From an uncultured Allomuricauda sp. (GTDB lineage Bacteria; Bacteroidota; Bacteroidia; Flavobacteriales; Flavobacteriaceae), in assembly GCF_947499695.1 (NCBI RefSeq), contig NZ_CANMPQ010000002.1, positions 992,001-1,056,000 of the forward strand: a stretch of 64,000 nucleotides of DNA, given 5' to 3'. Under the pieces are notes generated by a model that saw nothing but the letters and a program-made list of their open reading frames with translations, was not told the DNA's origin and did no database searches. The first letter of the stretch is position 1. The number at the start of each line of letters is the position of its first letter. Shown in pieces: positions 63,424 to 64,000 of the stretch. A program made the position numbers and the translations under genes.

Positions 63424-64000
63424 ATGGCGTTCGATTTTTTGGTTCCTGTCAAGAAAAAAGTCCTGGCATTTTCAGAATTATTGCCTCCTCAGGCCCTTGG
63501 TAAAAACATTCATAAGCATACCGAGAAAAAAGGCTTGCCGGTCTTCGCCAATGCCACCGTTGCCATTTTCGGGGTTTTGGAATCCAGAAATGCCTACGAA
63601 AAAAAACCTGAGAAGCTTGATTTGGATGGAATACGTATCCAACTGTATCGATTAATGGCAGGGAATTGGAATTCCACCATCTTGGATATAGGAGATGTAG
63701 AAGAAGGAGATACAGTGGAAGACACCTATTTTGTGGTGAAGGAAATTGTTGCTGGACTTCTCGAAGAAAATATTATACCTATTATAATAGGTGCAACCCA
63801 AGATATTACTTTTCCAGCCTATAGAGCTTTTGATAAGATCAGGGATATGGTCAATCTTGTATCCATCGATAGTCGTTTCGATTTTGGTGAGGACGATGAG
63901 TTGATTTCCTCTCACTCCTACATGAGTAAGATTATCACGGATAAGCCCAATAATCTTTTCAACTTTTCCAATATTGGGTATCAAAGTTATTTTAATGCCC
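63424..64000 (+). CDS. Arginase/formimidoylglutamase-fold protein with altered metal motifs, 5' part only
   Basis: The first 192 codons of a gene cut by the window end. It reads MAFDFLVPVKKKVLAFSELL, then an arginase-superfamily alpha/beta core: ATVAIFGVLESRNAY, STILDIGDVEEGDTVEDTYFVVKEIVAGLLEENIIPIIIGATQDITFPAYRAF and LVSIDSRFDFGEDDELI. In true arginases these last two segments hold GGxH and DAHxD metal ligands; here they are GATQ and DSRFD, so the His ligands are absent. It is probably a non-catalytic relative annotated as formimidoylglutamase. It starts 1 base after topA and is in the same operon. As I recall, in several Flavobacteriia the next genes are gldKLMN, which lie outside the window. 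Confidence 0.8.
   Translation, partial: MAFDFLVPVKKKVLAFSELLPPQALGKNIHKHTEKKGLPVFANATVAIFGVLESRNAYEKKPEKLDLDGIRIQLYRLMAGNWNSTILDIGDVEEGDTVEDTYFVVKEIVAGLLEENIIPIIIGATQDITFPAYRAFDKIRDMVNLVSIDSRFDFGEDDELISSHSYMSKIITDKPNNLFNFSNIGYQSYFNA

Overview
This is an AT-rich stretch of a Bacteroidota chromosome, almost certainly from a marine Flavobacteriaceae. The support is the promoter style (TTG, about 20 bases, TAnnTTTG), a degradative-type HMG-CoA reductase beside a GYDIA-type GHMP kinase, a HYC_CC_PP / TonB-receptor / HMA metal cluster, lipoproteins with Bacteroidota-like lipoboxes, and the order topA then an arginase-fold protein. Nothing in it looks like a phage, transposon, CRISPR array or broken gene. 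It holds 57 supported protein genes (two cut by the window edges) and one tRNA-Phe.

Layout. 0-4.7 kb: the 5' part of a DUF2064 glycosyltransferase, a GH32 fructosidase lipoprotein, a GAPDH with an altered active-site signature, a small helical protein and a CBM9-like lipoprotein. 4.9-12.4 kb: the most unusual region, a co-directional run of exported enzymes around one membrane transporter: PQQ/haem-c sugar dehydrogenase, amidohydrolase, BASS-type symporter, RraA-like aldolase, Tat-type RidA, Tat-type SelA-like PLP lyase and a RidA lipoprotein. Together they could oxidise, deacylate, deaminate and cleave an (N-acyl) amino sugar acid outside the cytoplasm and import the keto-acid product. 12.5-20.5 kb: tRNA-Phe, then coaX, an outer-membrane protein, a TPR protein, lptC, a small membrane protein, a CNNM transporter and a PpiD-like chaperone. 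20.5-23.7 kb (minus): PD40 protein, GYDIA kinase, HMG-CoA reductase. 23.9-27.6 kb: DPP-IV-type peptidase followed by a POT di/tripeptide transporter, a peptide-use pair. 27.6-32.4 kb (minus): surE, membrane protein, lpxB, NlpC/P60, comEC. 32.6-35.7 kb: Prc protease and a secreted-type nuclease. 35.7-42.9 kb (minus): purH and the complete elongasome operon mreB-mreC-mreD-mrdA-rodA. 43.0-47.4 kb: a GAF/fRMsr protein, then a four-gene metal-handling operon. 47.4-52.4 kb (minus): a three-gene glycan operon GH18, DUF4838, GH29. 52.5-59.1 kb (minus): groES-groEL, and miaB, sigma-54 activator, lptE, TPR-like protein, secG. 59.3-64 kb: a lipoprotein pair (LVIVD propeller plus a Kunitz-domain protein), topA, and the start of an arginase-fold protein.

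How the genes work together: envelope biogenesis dominates (LptC, LptE, LpxB, SecG, Mre/Rod, PpiD, NlpC), interleaved with accessory nutrition modules (fructan, amino-sugar acid, fucosylated or chitin-like glycan, peptides, metal). Eight hairpins with U-tracts separate the transcription units. Seven promoter candidates match the Bacteroidota -7 element exactly; one (miaB) also has a correctly spaced -33 TTG.
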